NCBI RefSeq assembly: GCF_015234215.1
Contig: NZ_JADEKP010000001.1
Location: 868,001 to 932,000, forward strand
Direction: 5' to 3'
Length of the DNA stretch: 64,000 bases
From: Clostridium chrysemydis
GTDB lineage: Bacteria > Bacillota > Clostridia > Clostridiales > Clostridiaceae
A model generated the notes under the pieces. The model saw nothing but the letters and a program-made list of their open reading frames with translations, did no database searches and was not told where the DNA came from. The first letter of the stretch is position 1. Every line of letters begins with the position of its first letter. Shown here piece by piece: positions 48,564 through 57,801 of the stretch. The position numbers and the translations under genes are program-made.

Positions 48564-49153
48564 TGGATTTTTCGAAATTAAAAGGTGAATTAAAAAGTGT
48601 ATTTAAGCAAAAAAATTTTACTATGATTTTAGTTATATCATTAATATTGATTTTTATACTAATATCAATAAGTTTTTTTAGTCCTAAAAAAGAAGAGTTA
48701 ACATCAAAAAAAGATAATTCTTCAGATAATTTAATTAATGAAGTGAACATTAAAGATCAATATGAAAAAGAACAAAATGAAAAATTAACAAGTATATTAA
48801 AAGAAATGAAAGGTGTAGGAGAGGTATCTGTAATGATGACATTTGAAGGTGGAGAAGAAAAAATTCCAGCTTACAATAGTGATGTGCAAAAGTCTACTAC
48901 AGAAGAAACTGATAAGGAGGGAGGTAAAAGAAAAACAAATCAAGAAAATGGAGGAGAAAATATAGTTATGAGTACTGAAAATGGTGAAAATAAACCATTT
49001 GTAACTCAAACTATTAAACCAAAGGTTATAAGTGTAATAGTTATAGCAGAGGGCGCTTCAATAAGTAAAATTAAGTATAATATTGAAAAAGCAGTTTCTG
49101 ACCTATATAATATTCCACTTAATAAAGTTAATGTATATCCAAAATCTAATTAG
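48563..49153 (+). CDS. spoIIIAG: Stage III sporulation protein SpoIIIAG
   Basis: 196 residues: membrane helix at about 20-40, a ring-building motif domain (LTSILKEMKGVGEVSVMMTFEGG), a Lys/Glu/Asn-rich insertion, then VISVIVIAEGASISKIKYNIEKAVSDLY. It forms a large ring in the intermembrane space around the forespore. The start is GTG at 48563. Confidence 0.94.
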   Translation: MDFSKLKGELKSVFKQKNFTMILVISLILIFILISISFFSPKKEELTSKKDNSSDNLINEVNIKDQYEKEQNEKLTSILKEMKGVGEVSVMMTFEGGEEKIPAYNSDVQKSTTEETDKEGGKRKTNQENGGENIVMSTENGENKPFVTQTIKPKVISVIVIAEGASISKIKYNIEKAVSDLYNIPLNKVNVYPKSN

Positions 49154-49192
49154 CATATAAATTAATAAGTAAATGATTGGAGGGTTTAATAA

Positions 49193-49705
49193 ATGAACAG
49201 TAAACAATTTGGAATAATATTTACACTATTGGGGTTAATAGTATGTGTGAGTATTTTAGCAATTAAATTAAACAAAGGTGGTATAAATAACCCAGGTGAT
49301 TTAGCTTCTATAGCACCACAAACTAAAGAAGTCTCTTCTAAAGAGAAAGTACAAGAAGAAAAAGACTTTTTTTATGACTCAAGAAGTGAAAAAGAACAAG
49401 GTGATGCTGAAGTTGTAGATAGTTTAAAAGCTGTAGTTGCAGATAAGAACACTTCAAAGGATCAAAAGAAAAAAGCGCAAGATGAATTAGTTAAAAAGAG
49501 TACTCAAACTAATAGTGAAAATAGAATTGAGATAAATGTGAAAAACCAAGGGTTTGAAGATGCTATATGCTATATAGAAGGTGATAGAGCAAAGGTATTT
49601 GTAAAATCTAATAAGGAACTTGATACAAAAACATCAGTACAAATTCAAGAAATTGTTGAGGATGTTGCAAATATAAGTGATGTGTATATTGAAGTGAAAA
49701 AATAA
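49193..49705 (+). CDS. spoIIIAH: Stage III sporulation protein SpoIIIAH
   Basis: 170 residues with one membrane helix (about 7-24), a charged linker and a C-terminal YscJ/FliF-like domain (EDAICYIEGDRAKVFVKS ... IQEIVEDVANISDVYIEV). It binds forespore SpoIIQ across the septum. It has its own GGAGG site 39 bp after spoIIIAG and ends the operon. Confidence 0.94.
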   Translation: MNSKQFGIIFTLLGLIVCVSILAIKLNKGGINNPGDLASIAPQTKEVSSKEKVQEEKDFFYDSRSEKEQGDAEVVDSLKAVVADKNTSKDQKKKAQDELVKKSTQTNSENRIEINVKNQGFEDAICYIEGDRAKVFVKSNKELDTKTSVQIQEIVEDVANISDVYIEVKK

Positions 49706-49709
49706 TTCA

Positions 49710-49738
49710 TTGTAAAGTAAAAATTTATTTGTTATAAT
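49710..49738 (+). promoter_or_regulatory. Sigma-A promoter for the yqhY-nusB-...-recN operon
   Basis: TTGTAA (49710-49715) and TATAAT (49733-49738) are 17 bp apart. In the leader, GTTTTGAA (49755-49762) can pair with TTCAAAAC (49764-49771) just before the ribosome site CTAGGAGG. Confidence 0.65.
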
Positions 49739-49788
49739 ATTCATAAGATAAAGAGTTTTGAATTTCAAAACCTAGGAGGTTAGACGTA

Positions 49789-50172
49789 ATGGATAATTTC
49801 AATAACGAAAACATCGGTGTTGTAAAAATTTCTGATGAAGTCGTAAGTGTTATAGCTGGTATTGCAGCTGAAGAAATTGAGGGAGTTATAGAATTCCAAC
49901 ATGGGGTTACAAATAACATTTCACAATTACTTAAAGGAAAGAAATCATCAGGTAAGTCAGTTAGAGTTACTTTAGAAGAAGATAGAGCAACTATAGAAAT
50001 GGAAGTATCTGTTGAGTATGGTGTAAAGATTTTGGAAGTTGTAGCTCAAGTTCAAGAAAATGTTAAAAGAACAGTTGAAGCTATGACGGGGTTAGTTGTA
50101 GATGGTGTTGACGTTTTTGTACAAAACATCTATTTGCCAAAAGACCACGAAAAAGAATTTAAGGAAAAGTAA
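49789..50172 (+). CDS. Asp23/Gls24 family protein (YqhY-like)
   Basis: 127 residues; VVKISDEVVSVIAGIAAEEIEGV and VKRTVEAMTGLVVDGVDVFVQNI are hallmarks of the Asp23/Gls24 fold. YqhY in Bacillus lies before nusB and affects fatty-acid synthesis through acetyl-CoA carboxylase; Asp23-type relatives bind the membrane. Here too nusB follows, after a hairpin. Confidence 0.9.
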   Translation: MDNFNNENIGVVKISDEVVSVIAGIAAEEIEGVIEFQHGVTNNISQLLKGKKSSGKSVRVTLEEDRATIEMEVSVEYGVKILEVVAQVQENVKRTVEAMTGLVVDGVDVFVQNIYLPKDHEKEFKEK

Positions 50173-50177
50173 TTTCG

Positions 50178-50204
50178 CCCTCTGAATTTCAGAGGGTGTT
50201 TCCT
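50178..50204 (+). terminator. Partial terminator between yqhY and nusB
   Basis: CCCTCTGAA (50178-50186) pairs with TTCAGAGGG (50188-50196); the T run after it is broken (TGTTTCC), so it may only weaken read-through. Confidence 0.55.
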
Positions 50205-50252
50205 TGTTAAAAAATTAATTTAGTAAGTGCGTAACTTATAGGAGGAAAAAAA

Positions 50253-50654
50253 GTGAGTAGAAAATTATCAAGAGAAAAAGCAATGGAATTAGCATTTAGT
50301 GTGATGTTATCAAAGGAGTCGCCAGAGGAAGCAATAGAAACTTTTGTTGATAATTATGAAGGCAATATAAAAAGTTTAGATTTAGATTATATTAATAATA
50401 CTTTAAAGGGAATTGAAGAGAAAAAAGAAATATTAGATGACTTAATAAAGCAAAATTTACAAAAATGGACTTTAGATAGAATTTCTAAGATAAATCTTGC
50501 AATTTTAAGATTAGGTGTTTATGAAATGAAATTTGTTGAGGATGTTCCAGATAAAGTAGCTATAAATGAAGCTTTAGAACTTGCTAGAAAATATTCAGAT
50601 GAAAAATCAGTATCATTTATAAATGGTGTTTTAGATAAGATATTAAAAATGTAA
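50253..50654 (+). CDS. nusB: Transcription antitermination factor NusB
   Basis: 133 residues, all helical. SREKAMELAFSVMLS at the start and WTLDRISKINLAILRLGVYEM and KVAINEALELARKYSDEKSVSFINGVLDK at the end are NusB signatures. It binds boxA RNA with NusE for rRNA antitermination. GTG start after AGGAGG. Confidence 0.96.
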   Translation: MSRKLSREKAMELAFSVMLSKESPEEAIETFVDNYEGNIKSLDLDYINNTLKGIEEKKEILDDLIKQNLQKWTLDRISKINLAILRLGVYEMKFVEDVPDKVAINEALELARKYSDEKSVSFINGVLDKILKM

Positions 50655-50668
50655 AGTGAGGGATTTAG

Positions 50669-51517
50669 GTGTATAAAATTATAGATGGAAGAGAAGTTGC
50701 AAAAAAGATTAAAACAGATATTAACGCTATTGTTGAAAAAAGAAAAGAGGAAGGAAAAAAACTTCCTAAAATTGCTTCGGTTTTAGTTGGTAATGACCCA
50801 GGGTCTATTTATTATATCAATAGTCAAGAGAAGATTTCAAATTCTGTTGGGGTATTATTTGAAAAAGTTATATTAGATAATAATATATCAGAAATTGATA
50901 TAATAGATAGAATAGAAGAACTAAATAATGACAAAACTATTAGTGGAATAATGCTTCAATTACCATTGCCAAAAGGGATTGATGAAAAAAAAGTTGTAAA
51001 TACAATATCTCCATTAAAAGATATAGATTGTTTAACTTATGAATCGATAGGTAAACTTTTTTCAGGTGAAGCATCATTTCTTCCATGTACACCAAGATCT
51101 GTTATTACACTTATTGAAAGTTTAGATGTGAATTTACAGGGACTAGAAGTTGTTATTCTAGGTAGAAGTAATATCGTTGGAAAACCAGCAATAGAAATGT
51201 TTTTAGAAAAAAATGCTACTGTTACAGTTTGTCATTCTAAAACTAAGAATTTAGAAGAGGTCTGCAAAAGAGCAGATATTTTAGTAGTTGCGATAGGTAG
51301 ACCTAAATTTATAAATTCTAATTTTGTAAAAACAGGAGCTATTGTAATTGATGTTGGAACATCAGAGTTTGAAGGTAAGATAACTGGAGATGTTGATTTT
51401 GAAAATGTTAAAGAAAAAACATCTTTTATTACACCAGTTCCAGGTGGTGTAGGCGCATTAACAACAACTTTACTGATTAAAAATTCATGTGAGGCTTTGA
51501 TGAATTATGAAGATTAA
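50669..51517 (+). CDS. folD: Bifunctional methylene-THF dehydrogenase/cyclohydrolase FolD
   Basis: 282 residues. SVLVGNDPGSIYYINSQEK carries the Tyr/Lys catalytic region (Y and K in the YINSQEK segment), LQLPLPKGID and PLKDIDCLT are substrate-binding motifs, and GRSNIVGKP and TPVPGGVGALTTT are the NADP-binding and C-terminal signatures. It links one-carbon folate forms. GTG start. It overlaps xseA by 11 bases. Confidence 0.97.
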   Translation: MYKIIDGREVAKKIKTDINAIVEKRKEEGKKLPKIASVLVGNDPGSIYYINSQEKISNSVGVLFEKVILDNNISEIDIIDRIEELNNDKTISGIMLQLPLPKGIDEKKVVNTISPLKDIDCLTYESIGKLFSGEASFLPCTPRSVITLIESLDVNLQGLEVVILGRSNIVGKPAIEMFLEKNATVTVCHSKTKNLEEVCKRADILVVAIGRPKFINSNFVKTGAIVIDVGTSEFEGKITGDVDFENVKEKTSFITPVPGGVGALTTTLLIKNSCEALMNYED

Positions 51518-52703
51518 GGTTTTAAGTGTTTTTGAAGTTAATAATTACATAAAAAAAATTTTAGATAATGATTTTATTTTAAATAATCTCTCTGTAAAAG
51601 GAGAGATTTCTAATCTAAAATATCATTCAAGCGGGCATATATATTTTTCTTTAAAAGATGATCATAGTAAAATAAATTGTGTTATGTTCAAAAATGATGC
51701 ATATAATTTAGATTTTGTAATGGAAGATGGTATGAGTGTAATAGTAAAGGCTAGAGCTTCTGTATATAGCGCTAATGGAAGTATGCAACTTTATTGTTCA
51801 GAAATACAAAATAGCGGTCTTGGAGATTTATATATAAAATATCAAATTCTAAAAGAAAAGTTAGAAAAAGAAGGCTTATTCAATATCATGGAGAAAAAGC
51901 CTATACCAGACGATGTAAAGAGAATCGGAGTAATTACTTCAGAAACTGGGGCTGTTATACATGATATTATTAATGTAACTAAGAGCAGAAATAAAACTAT
52001 TGATATTGTACTTTTTCCAGCTAAAGTTCAAGGAGATGGAGCGTACTTAAGCTTAATAGATGGATTAAATTATTTTAATAAAAACAAATCAGTGGATTTA
52101 ATTATAATAGGCAGAGGTGGAGGCTCTATGGAGGAACTTTGGAATTTTAATGAAGAAGATCTTGCTAGGGCTATATTTGATTCTAAAATTCCTGTAATTT
52201 CTGCAGTTGGCCATGAAACAGATATTACTATAGCTGACTTTGTTTCTGATGTAAGAGCAGCGACGCCATCACAAGCTGCTGAAATAGCAGTTAAAGATAG
52301 TAAAGATTTAAAAGATAAAGCTGAAAATTTAAAAACTTTGCTAATAAAAAGTATGGATAGTATAATAACTAGTAAGAAGAGTTTGTTAGAAATTGCAACT
52401 CATAGGTTAAATATAAACTCACCAGAATATAAGATATCTAATGAAATGATAGAAATCGATAGATTAAAAGAAAAATTAAATTCAAATATAGAAAGTAAAT
52501 TATTTGAATTTAGATCAGATCTTAAAATTATGATTGGTAAATTAGATGGGTTAAGTCCTTTAAAAATATTAGATAGAGGTTACTCAGTTATAAAAAAAGA
52601 AAATAAAATTGTAAGTTCTAAAAAAGAACTATTAAAAGCAGGTGAAATTGAGATAATTTTAAAAGATGGTTCTATCATTGGGGAGTTTAAATCAAAGGAG
52701 TAG
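51507..52703 (+). CDS. xseA: Exodeoxyribonuclease VII large subunit
   Basis: 398 residues. An N-terminal OB fold (LSVKGEISNLKYHSSGHIYFSLKD) is followed by the catalytic domain with GVITSETGAVIHDI and RGGGSMEELWNFNEEDLARAI, then AVGHETDITIADFVSDVRAATPSQAAE, a coiled coil and LDRGYSVI. It degrades single-stranded DNA together with XseB. It starts inside the folD end. Confidence 0.96.
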   Translation: MKIKVLSVFEVNNYIKKILDNDFILNNLSVKGEISNLKYHSSGHIYFSLKDDHSKINCVMFKNDAYNLDFVMEDGMSVIVKARASVYSANGSMQLYCSEIQNSGLGDLYIKYQILKEKLEKEGLFNIMEKKPIPDDVKRIGVITSETGAVIHDIINVTKSRNKTIDIVLFPAKVQGDGAYLSLIDGLNYFNKNKSVDLIIIGRGGGSMEELWNFNEEDLARAIFDSKIPVISAVGHETDITIADFVSDVRAATPSQAAEIAVKDSKDLKDKAENLKTLLIKSMDSIITSKKSLLEIATHRLNINSPEYKISNEMIEIDRLKEKLNSNIESKLFEFRSDLKIMIGKLDGLSPLKILDRGYSVIKKENKIVSSKKELLKAGEIEIILKDGSIIGEFKSKE

Positions 52704-52710
52704 GATTATA

Positions 52711-52932
52711 ATGGCTAAAAAAGTTAGTTATGAGGACATGTATAAAGAATTAAATGAAATAATTGATAATTTAGATAACAATAAATTATCTCTAGAAAAT
52801 TCTATGAAAGAATATGAAAAGGGAATTAAACTTATAAATAAATTAAATAAAACATTAAGCGTATATGAAGGAAAGTTATCTATAGTAAGAGATAATGAAG
52901 AAGTGGAGTTAGGTGAAAATGGTGAAAATTAA
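52711..52932 (+). CDS. xseB: Exodeoxyribonuclease VII small subunit
   Basis: 73 residues in a helical hairpin: YEDMYKELNEIIDNLDNNKLSLENSMKEYEKGI is the family signature (only part quoted: LSLENSMKEYEKG). ATG 52711 begins MAKKVSYEDM behind AAGGAG; the longer frame from 52666 lies inside xseA. It overlaps the next gene. Confidence 0.95.
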   Translation: MAKKVSYEDMYKELNEIIDNLDNNKLSLENSMKEYEKGIKLINKLNKTLSVYEGKLSIVRDNEEVELGENGEN

Positions 52933-53791
52933 TTATTTAAAGCTAGAAATAGATAAATATTTAAAAAATTACTTTACAGACAAAGAAGGCTTTAATGATA
53001 TTATATATAAGGCACAAGATTATAGCTTAAATATTGGTGGTAAACGTGTTAGACCAATATTATTACTTCTTGTTTATAACTCTTATATGAACGAATATAA
53101 AAATGCAATGAAAATGGCATCAGCTGTAGAAATGATTCATACTTACTCATTAATTCATGATGATTTACCTTGTATGGATGATGATGATTTAAGAAGAGGG
53201 AAACCTACAAACCATAAAGTTTATGGTGAAAACATAGCCGTTTTAGCAGGTGATGCACTTTTAAATGAAGCTATGGTTAATATGTTTGAATCAGCAATTG
53301 AGCATGGTAAAGAGCATTTAGTGGCTGGAAGTATTATATCTAAAGCAGCAGGTGCAGATGGGATGATTGGTGGTCAAATTGTAGATATAATAAGTGAAGG
53401 TAAAGCTATTCCTATAGAAGAACTTAATTATATGCATTTGAAAAAGACAGCTGAACTTATTAGAGCATCAATATTAGCTGGTGCAGTTATGGGGAAGGCT
53501 CCTGAAAAAGATTTGAAAAAACTAAGTGATTTCGGATATAATCTTGGTTTGGCATTTCAAATTAAAGATGATATATTAGACGTAATTGGTAATGAAAAGA
53601 AATTAGGAAAAAAAACTGGTGCGGATTCTGAGAAAGATAAGAGTAATTTTATTACCTTTTATGGATTAGATAAATGTAAAACTCTTTGTAATAATTTAAC
53701 TTTAGAATGTTTAGAATTAATCAATTCTTTATCGGTAAACTGCGATGAGTTAAAAGAGTTAACAAAGTTATTATTAAATAGAGAATATTAA
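52913..53791 (+). CDS. ispA: Polyprenyl (farnesyl/geranylgeranyl) diphosphate synthase
   Basis: About 290 residues. The first Asp-rich motif DDLPCMDDDDLRRGKPTNH and second DDILD with the K-K-T-GAD context identify a short-chain trans-prenyltransferase. It condenses isopentenyl diphosphate with allylic diphosphates. The exact start is uncertain: GTG 52913, ATG 52919 and GTG 52922 are all possible, each with a partial ribosome site inside xseB. It is 15 bp before dxs, the first enzyme of the same precursor pathway. Confidence 0.93.
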   Translation: MKMVKINYLKLEIDKYLKNYFTDKEGFNDIIYKAQDYSLNIGGKRVRPILLLLVYNSYMNEYKNAMKMASAVEMIHTYSLIHDDLPCMDDDDLRRGKPTNHKVYGENIAVLAGDALLNEAMVNMFESAIEHGKEHLVAGSIISKAAGADGMIGGQIVDIISEGKAIPIEELNYMHLKKTAELIRASILAGAVMGKAPEKDLKKLSDFGYNLGLAFQIKDDILDVIGNEKKLGKKTGADSEKDKSNFITFYGLDKCKTLCNNLTLECLELINSLSVNCDELKELTKLLLNREY

Positions 53792-53806
53792 AGAGGGTTG
53801 GGATAT

Positions 53807-55666
53807 ATGAAAAAGTTAATAGAAGAGATTAAAACTCCCAATGATGTTAAGAATCTTAATCTAAATGAATTGGAAAATTTATCTTGTCAAATAAGGAATT
53901 TTTTAATAGAGTCAATTTCTAAAACAGGTGGGCATTTAGCATCTAATCTTGGAGTTGTTGAACTTACATTAAGTATATTCAATCAATTTGATTTAGAAAA
54001 AGATAAAATAGTTTGGGATGTAGGACATCAAACATATGTCCATAAAATATTAACAGGTAGATTAAATCAGTTTGATAATTTAAGAATGCATAATGGAATG
54101 AGTGGATTCCCAAAAAGGCAAAAGAGTAAGTATGATTCTTTTGATACTGGACATAGTAGCACAAGTATATCTGCAGCGCTCGGAATGGCAAGGGCAAGAG
54201 ATATAAAAGGAGAAGATAATGAAATAGTAGCTATTATTGGTGATGGAGCTTTAACAGGTGGAATGGCATTAGAGGCTTTAAATGATGTTGGTTATAACAA
54301 GACCAAAATGATTATTGTTATAAATGATAATCAAATGTCTATTTCAGACAATGTAGGAGGGTTATCGTCATATTTAAATAATTTAAGGATGGAACCTAAG
54401 TACAATAAATTAAAAGAAGACGTAAATCATAAATTAAATGAATCTAAAGTTGGTAAAAATATTGCTGGAAAACTATCTAGAGTTAAGGATAGTATTAAGC
54501 AATTAGTTGTTCCATCTATGCTTTTTGAGGATATGGGACTCAAATACTTAGGCCCAATTGATGGGCATAATATTGCTGCTATGAATGAGGTTTTTAGGAA
54601 AGCTAAAATGATTAATGGCCCTGTTATTATACATACAATAACTAAAAAAGGAAAAGGATATGATTTGGCTGAGGCTAGCCCTTGTAAGTATCATGGAATT
54701 TCACCTTTTGATGCAGAAAGCGGTAAAATAATAGGGAAATCTTCTAAAAGTTATTCTAAGGCATTTGGAGATGCAATGGTAGAACTTTCTAAGAAGGATA
54801 AAGATATAGTTGCAATAACAGCAGCTATGCCTGATGGTACAGGGTTGAACGAGTATTCAAGGCTTTTCCCTAATAATTTTTTTGATGTAGGAATTGCGGA
54901 AGAACATGCAGTAACACTTGCAGCAGGGATGGCCTGTGGAGGGTTAAAACCGGTATTTGCTGTTTATTCAACCTTTTTACAAAGGGGGTTTGATCAAATC
55001 TTACATGATGTATGCATCCAAAACTTACCAGTTGTATTTGCAATTGATAGAGCAGGTTTAGTTGGTGAAGATGGGGAAACACATCAAGGAATATTTGATT
55101 TATCATACCTATCTATAATACCTAATATGACTATAATAGCGCCGAAATGTTTAGATGAAGTTAAAATACTTTTAGAGTACGCACTTCAAAAGAACTCACC
55201 AGTTGCTATTAGATATCCAAGAGGTGGAGATGTAATTAAAGGGTTAAGACCTTTAACAAAAATAAAAGACGGGAAATGGGAAGTTGTAGAATCGGGTGGG
55301 GATAGCAAAGTTGCAATTATTTCTGTAGGAAAGATGACACAACATTCACTATTAGCGGTAGACATCTTAAAAGAATTAGGCGTTGATGTTATGGTTGTAA
55401 ATGCAACATTTGTAAAACCACTTGATGATACTTTACTTAAAAAATTAAGTGATGAAAGATATAAAATTATAACTATTGAAGATAATATTTTACGAGGTGG
55501 ATTTGGATCTAGCGTTTTGGAAAAATTAAACGAGTACGATTTTAAAGGAAAGTTTAAGGCGTTAGGGTATGAAAAATTTATTGAACAAGGAAATGTTAAT
55601 ATTTTATATAAAGAAGAATGCCTTGATGCAGAAGGTATCAAAAACGAAGTATTAAAGATGATTTAA
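53807..55666 (+). CDS. dxs: 1-deoxy-D-xylulose-5-phosphate synthase
   Basis: 619 residues. [33 protein letters not shown], the thiamine diphosphate motif [15 protein letters not shown]...NDN, and [15 protein letters not shown] in the pyrimidine domain are all present. It makes DXP from pyruvate and glyceraldehyde-3-phosphate, the entry of the MEP isoprenoid pathway. ATG 53807 is chosen over TTG 53798 because GAGGG is better spaced. Confidence 0.97.
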   Translation: MKKLIEEIKTPNDVKNLNLNELENLSCQIRNFLIESISKTGGHLASNLGVVELTLSIFNQFDLEKDKIVWDVGHQTYVHKILTGRLNQFDNLRMHNGMSGFPKRQKSKYDSFDTGHSSTSISAALGMARARDIKGEDNEIVAIIGDGALTGGMALEALNDVGYNKTKMIIVINDNQMSISDNVGGLSSYLNNLRMEPKYNKLKEDVNHKLNESKVGKNIAGKLSRVKDSIKQLVVPSMLFEDMGLKYLGPIDGHNIAAMNEVFRKAKMINGPVIIHTITKKGKGYDLAEASPCKYHGISPFDAESGKIIGKSSKSYSKAFGDAMVELSKKDKDIVAITAAMPDGTGLNEYSRLFPNNFFDVGIAEEHAVTLAAGMACGGLKPVFAVYSTFLQRGFDQILHDVCIQNLPVVFAIDRAGLVGEDGETHQGIFDLSYLSIIPNMTIIAPKCLDEVKILLEYALQKNSPVAIRYPRGGDVIKGLRPLTKIKDGKWEVVESGGDSKVAIISVGKMTQHSLLAVDILKELGVDVMVVNATFVKPLDDTLLKKLSDERYKIITIEDNILRGGFGSSVLEKLNEYDFKGKFKALGYEKFIEQGNVNILYKEECLDAEGIKNEVLKMI

Positions 55667-55677
55667 AGGAGTTTGAA

Positions 55678-56487
55678 ATGGCTGAAAAAAAGGAAAGACT
55701 TGATATACTATTGGTAGATAAAGGAATTATAGAGTCGAGAGAAAAGGCTAAAACAAGTATAATGGCAGGACTTGTTTTTATTGATGGACAAAGAGTAGAT
55801 AAACCAGGTGCTAAGGTAAATATTGATTCTGAAATTGAGTTTAAAGGAAAAAAGTTAAAATATGTAAGTAGAGGTGGGCTAAAGCTTGAAAAAGCGCTTA
55901 AAGAGTTTCCTTTAACATTAGAAGGAAAAGTATGTATGGATATCGGTGCTTCAACAGGTGGTTTCACTGATTGTATGCTTCAAAACGGAGCAAAAAAAGT
56001 ATTTTCAGTAGATGTTGGTTATGGACAATTTGCTTGGAAATTAAGAACTGATGAACGTGTCGTATGCATGGAAAGAACTAATATAAGGTATGTTACTCCA
56101 GAAGATATAGGTGAGAAAATTGATTTTGCGTCAATAGATGTTTCATTTATTTCATTAAAAACTATTATGCCAGCTACAATTAATCTACTAGGTAATGAAG
56201 GTGAAGTAGTAGCGTTAATTAAACCACAGTTTGAAGCGGGAAAAGGAAAAGTTGGTAAAAAAGGTGTAGTTAGAGAACTAAGCATTCATAAGGAAGTAGT
56301 ATATGGCATTGTTGATTTTTTATTAGAAAATAATTTGAATATTATAAATCTTAGTTTTTCACCAATTAAAGGTCCAGAAGGGAATATTGAGTACTTAGTT
56401 TACTTTACTAAAGATTTAAACAAAGAAACTAATTTCAAAAGAGAAGATGTAGAAGAAATAGTAAATGCATCGCATAATGATATCTAA
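55678..56487 (+). CDS. tlyA: TlyA family rRNA 2'-O-methyltransferase / hemolysin-like protein
   Basis: 269 residues. An N-terminal S4 RNA-binding domain ([20 protein letters not shown]) is joined to an FtsJ-like methyltransferase domain with [15 protein letters not shown] as SAM motif I and [15 protein letters not shown] and [11 protein letters not shown] as later motifs. Mycobacterial TlyA methylates 16S and 23S rRNA; YqxC of Bacillus sits in the same operon place. The name hemolysin is historical. Confidence 0.94.
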   Translation: MAEKKERLDILLVDKGIIESREKAKTSIMAGLVFIDGQRVDKPGAKVNIDSEIEFKGKKLKYVSRGGLKLEKALKEFPLTLEGKVCMDIGASTGGFTDCMLQNGAKKVFSVDVGYGQFAWKLRTDERVVCMERTNIRYVTPEDIGEKIDFASIDVSFISLKTIMPATINLLGNEGEVVALIKPQFEAGKGKVGKKGVVRELSIHKEVVYGIVDFLLENNLNIINLSFSPIKGPEGNIEYLVYFTKDLNKETNFKREDVEEIVNASHNDI

Positions 56488-56498
56488 GAGAGGAAGAT

Positions 56499-57323
56499 AT
56501 GAGAAAAATAGGGGTTGCGGTTAATCCGTACAAAGATAAAGATGGTAATATAACGAATATGGTTGTAGCTAAGATAAAATACTATTTTGTTGATTCTGAT
56601 GTAGTGGTTTTAGATGCTTTAAATTTGAATATTGAGAATTTATGTTTAGATTTAGTTGTTACTTTAGGTGGAGATGGAACTCTTTTAGGTGTCGCTAGAA
56701 ATATTTCTAAAATTACTAATGCACCAATACTTGGGATAAATATTGGAAATTTAGGATTTTTAAGTAGTGTAGATATTGATGATATAGATTATGCATTAGA
56801 AAATCTAAAAAATAAAGATTATAAAGTAGAAAGTAGAATGATGCTTCAATCAAAAATAGGTAGTTTGGATTATAAATTAACAGCGTTAAATGATGTTGTT
56901 ATTACAAAAGGAACTTTATCAAGAATGGCTAAATTTAAAATTAATATCGATGGTAAATATTACACAGAATTTAAAGGCGATGGACTTATAGTTGCAACTC
57001 CAACAGGGTCAACAGCCTATTCTTTTTCAGCTGGAGGGCCTTTTATTTATCCTAATTTAGATGTAATATTGTTAACGCCTATATGTCCTCATCAAAGGAG
57101 TATGCAGACAATTGTACTAAATGGGTACAGTGAAGTTGAAGTCATTTCAGATTATGATGAGTCTGGAGAAGGTGTATATTTATCAGTAGATGGTCAAGAA
57201 GTTTACAACGTTGAAAAAATGGATATAATTAAGGTAGAAAGAGCTAAAGAAGAATTTAAAATTATTCAATTTAATAATTACGATTATTTTCAAGTGTTGA
57301 GAAAGAAAATACTAAATAATTAA
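56499..57323 (+). CDS. nadK: NAD kinase
   Basis: 274 residues. The motif [11 protein letters not shown], then [21 protein letters not shown], and [20 protein letters not shown] identify an ATP-NAD kinase. It makes NADP. The order tlyA-nadK-argR-recN is common in Clostridia. Confidence 0.96.
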   Translation: MRKIGVAVNPYKDKDGNITNMVVAKIKYYFVDSDVVVLDALNLNIENLCLDLVVTLGGDGTLLGVARNISKITNAPILGINIGNLGFLSSVDIDDIDYALENLKNKDYKVESRMMLQSKIGSLDYKLTALNDVVITKGTLSRMAKFKINIDGKYYTEFKGDGLIVATPTGSTAYSFSAGGPFIYPNLDVILLTPICPHQRSMQTIVLNGYSEVEVISDYDESGEGVYLSVDGQEVYNVEKMDIIKVERAKEEFKIIQFNNYDYFQVLRKKILNN

Positions 57324-57336
57324 GAGGGTGGTACAT

Positions 57337-57789
57337 TTGAAATCAAAAAGACATGATAAAATACTAGAAATAATAAAATTAAAAGATATAGAAACTCAAG
57401 AGGATTTAGCAGATGCGTTAAGAAATGAAGGGTTTGATGTAACGCAAGCTACTGTTTCTAGAGATATAAAAAATTTAAGGTTAATAAAAATGCAAGCGGC
57501 AAATGGTAAATATAAATATGCAGTACCAACTAATGAGTCTAGTAAACTTACAGATAAATTGGAAAATATCCTAGCTAATGCAGTTACACATGTAGAAAAT
57601 ATAGACAAAATGGTTGTTGTTAAAACTTTTACAGGTGGTGCATCAGCTGCAGCAGAAGCAATAGACAGTTTAGGATTTGAAGATATTGCGGGAACGGTTG
57701 CAGGAGATAATACCATTTTTATACTTGTAAGAACTACAGAGAGCGTAGAAATAATTGTACAGAGAATTAAAAGTAGAATAAACGGTTAA
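57337..57789 (+). CDS. argR: Arginine repressor ArgR
   Basis: 150 residues. The winged helix [20 protein letters not shown] ... [15 protein letters not shown] is followed by a C-terminal hexamer and arginine-binding domain ([26 protein letters not shown]). TTG 57337 is preferred because GAGGG stands 9-10 bases upstream and the family starts MKSKRH; GTG 57328 would be too close. It controls arginine metabolism genes. Confidence 0.95.
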   Translation: MKSKRHDKILEIIKLKDIETQEDLADALRNEGFDVTQATVSRDIKNLRLIKMQAANGKYKYAVPTNESSKLTDKLENILANAVTHVENIDKMVVVKTFTGGASAAAEAIDSLGFEDIAGTVAGDNTIFILVRTTESVEIIVQRIKSRING

Positions 57790-57801
57790 TAGGTGAAAAA
57801 A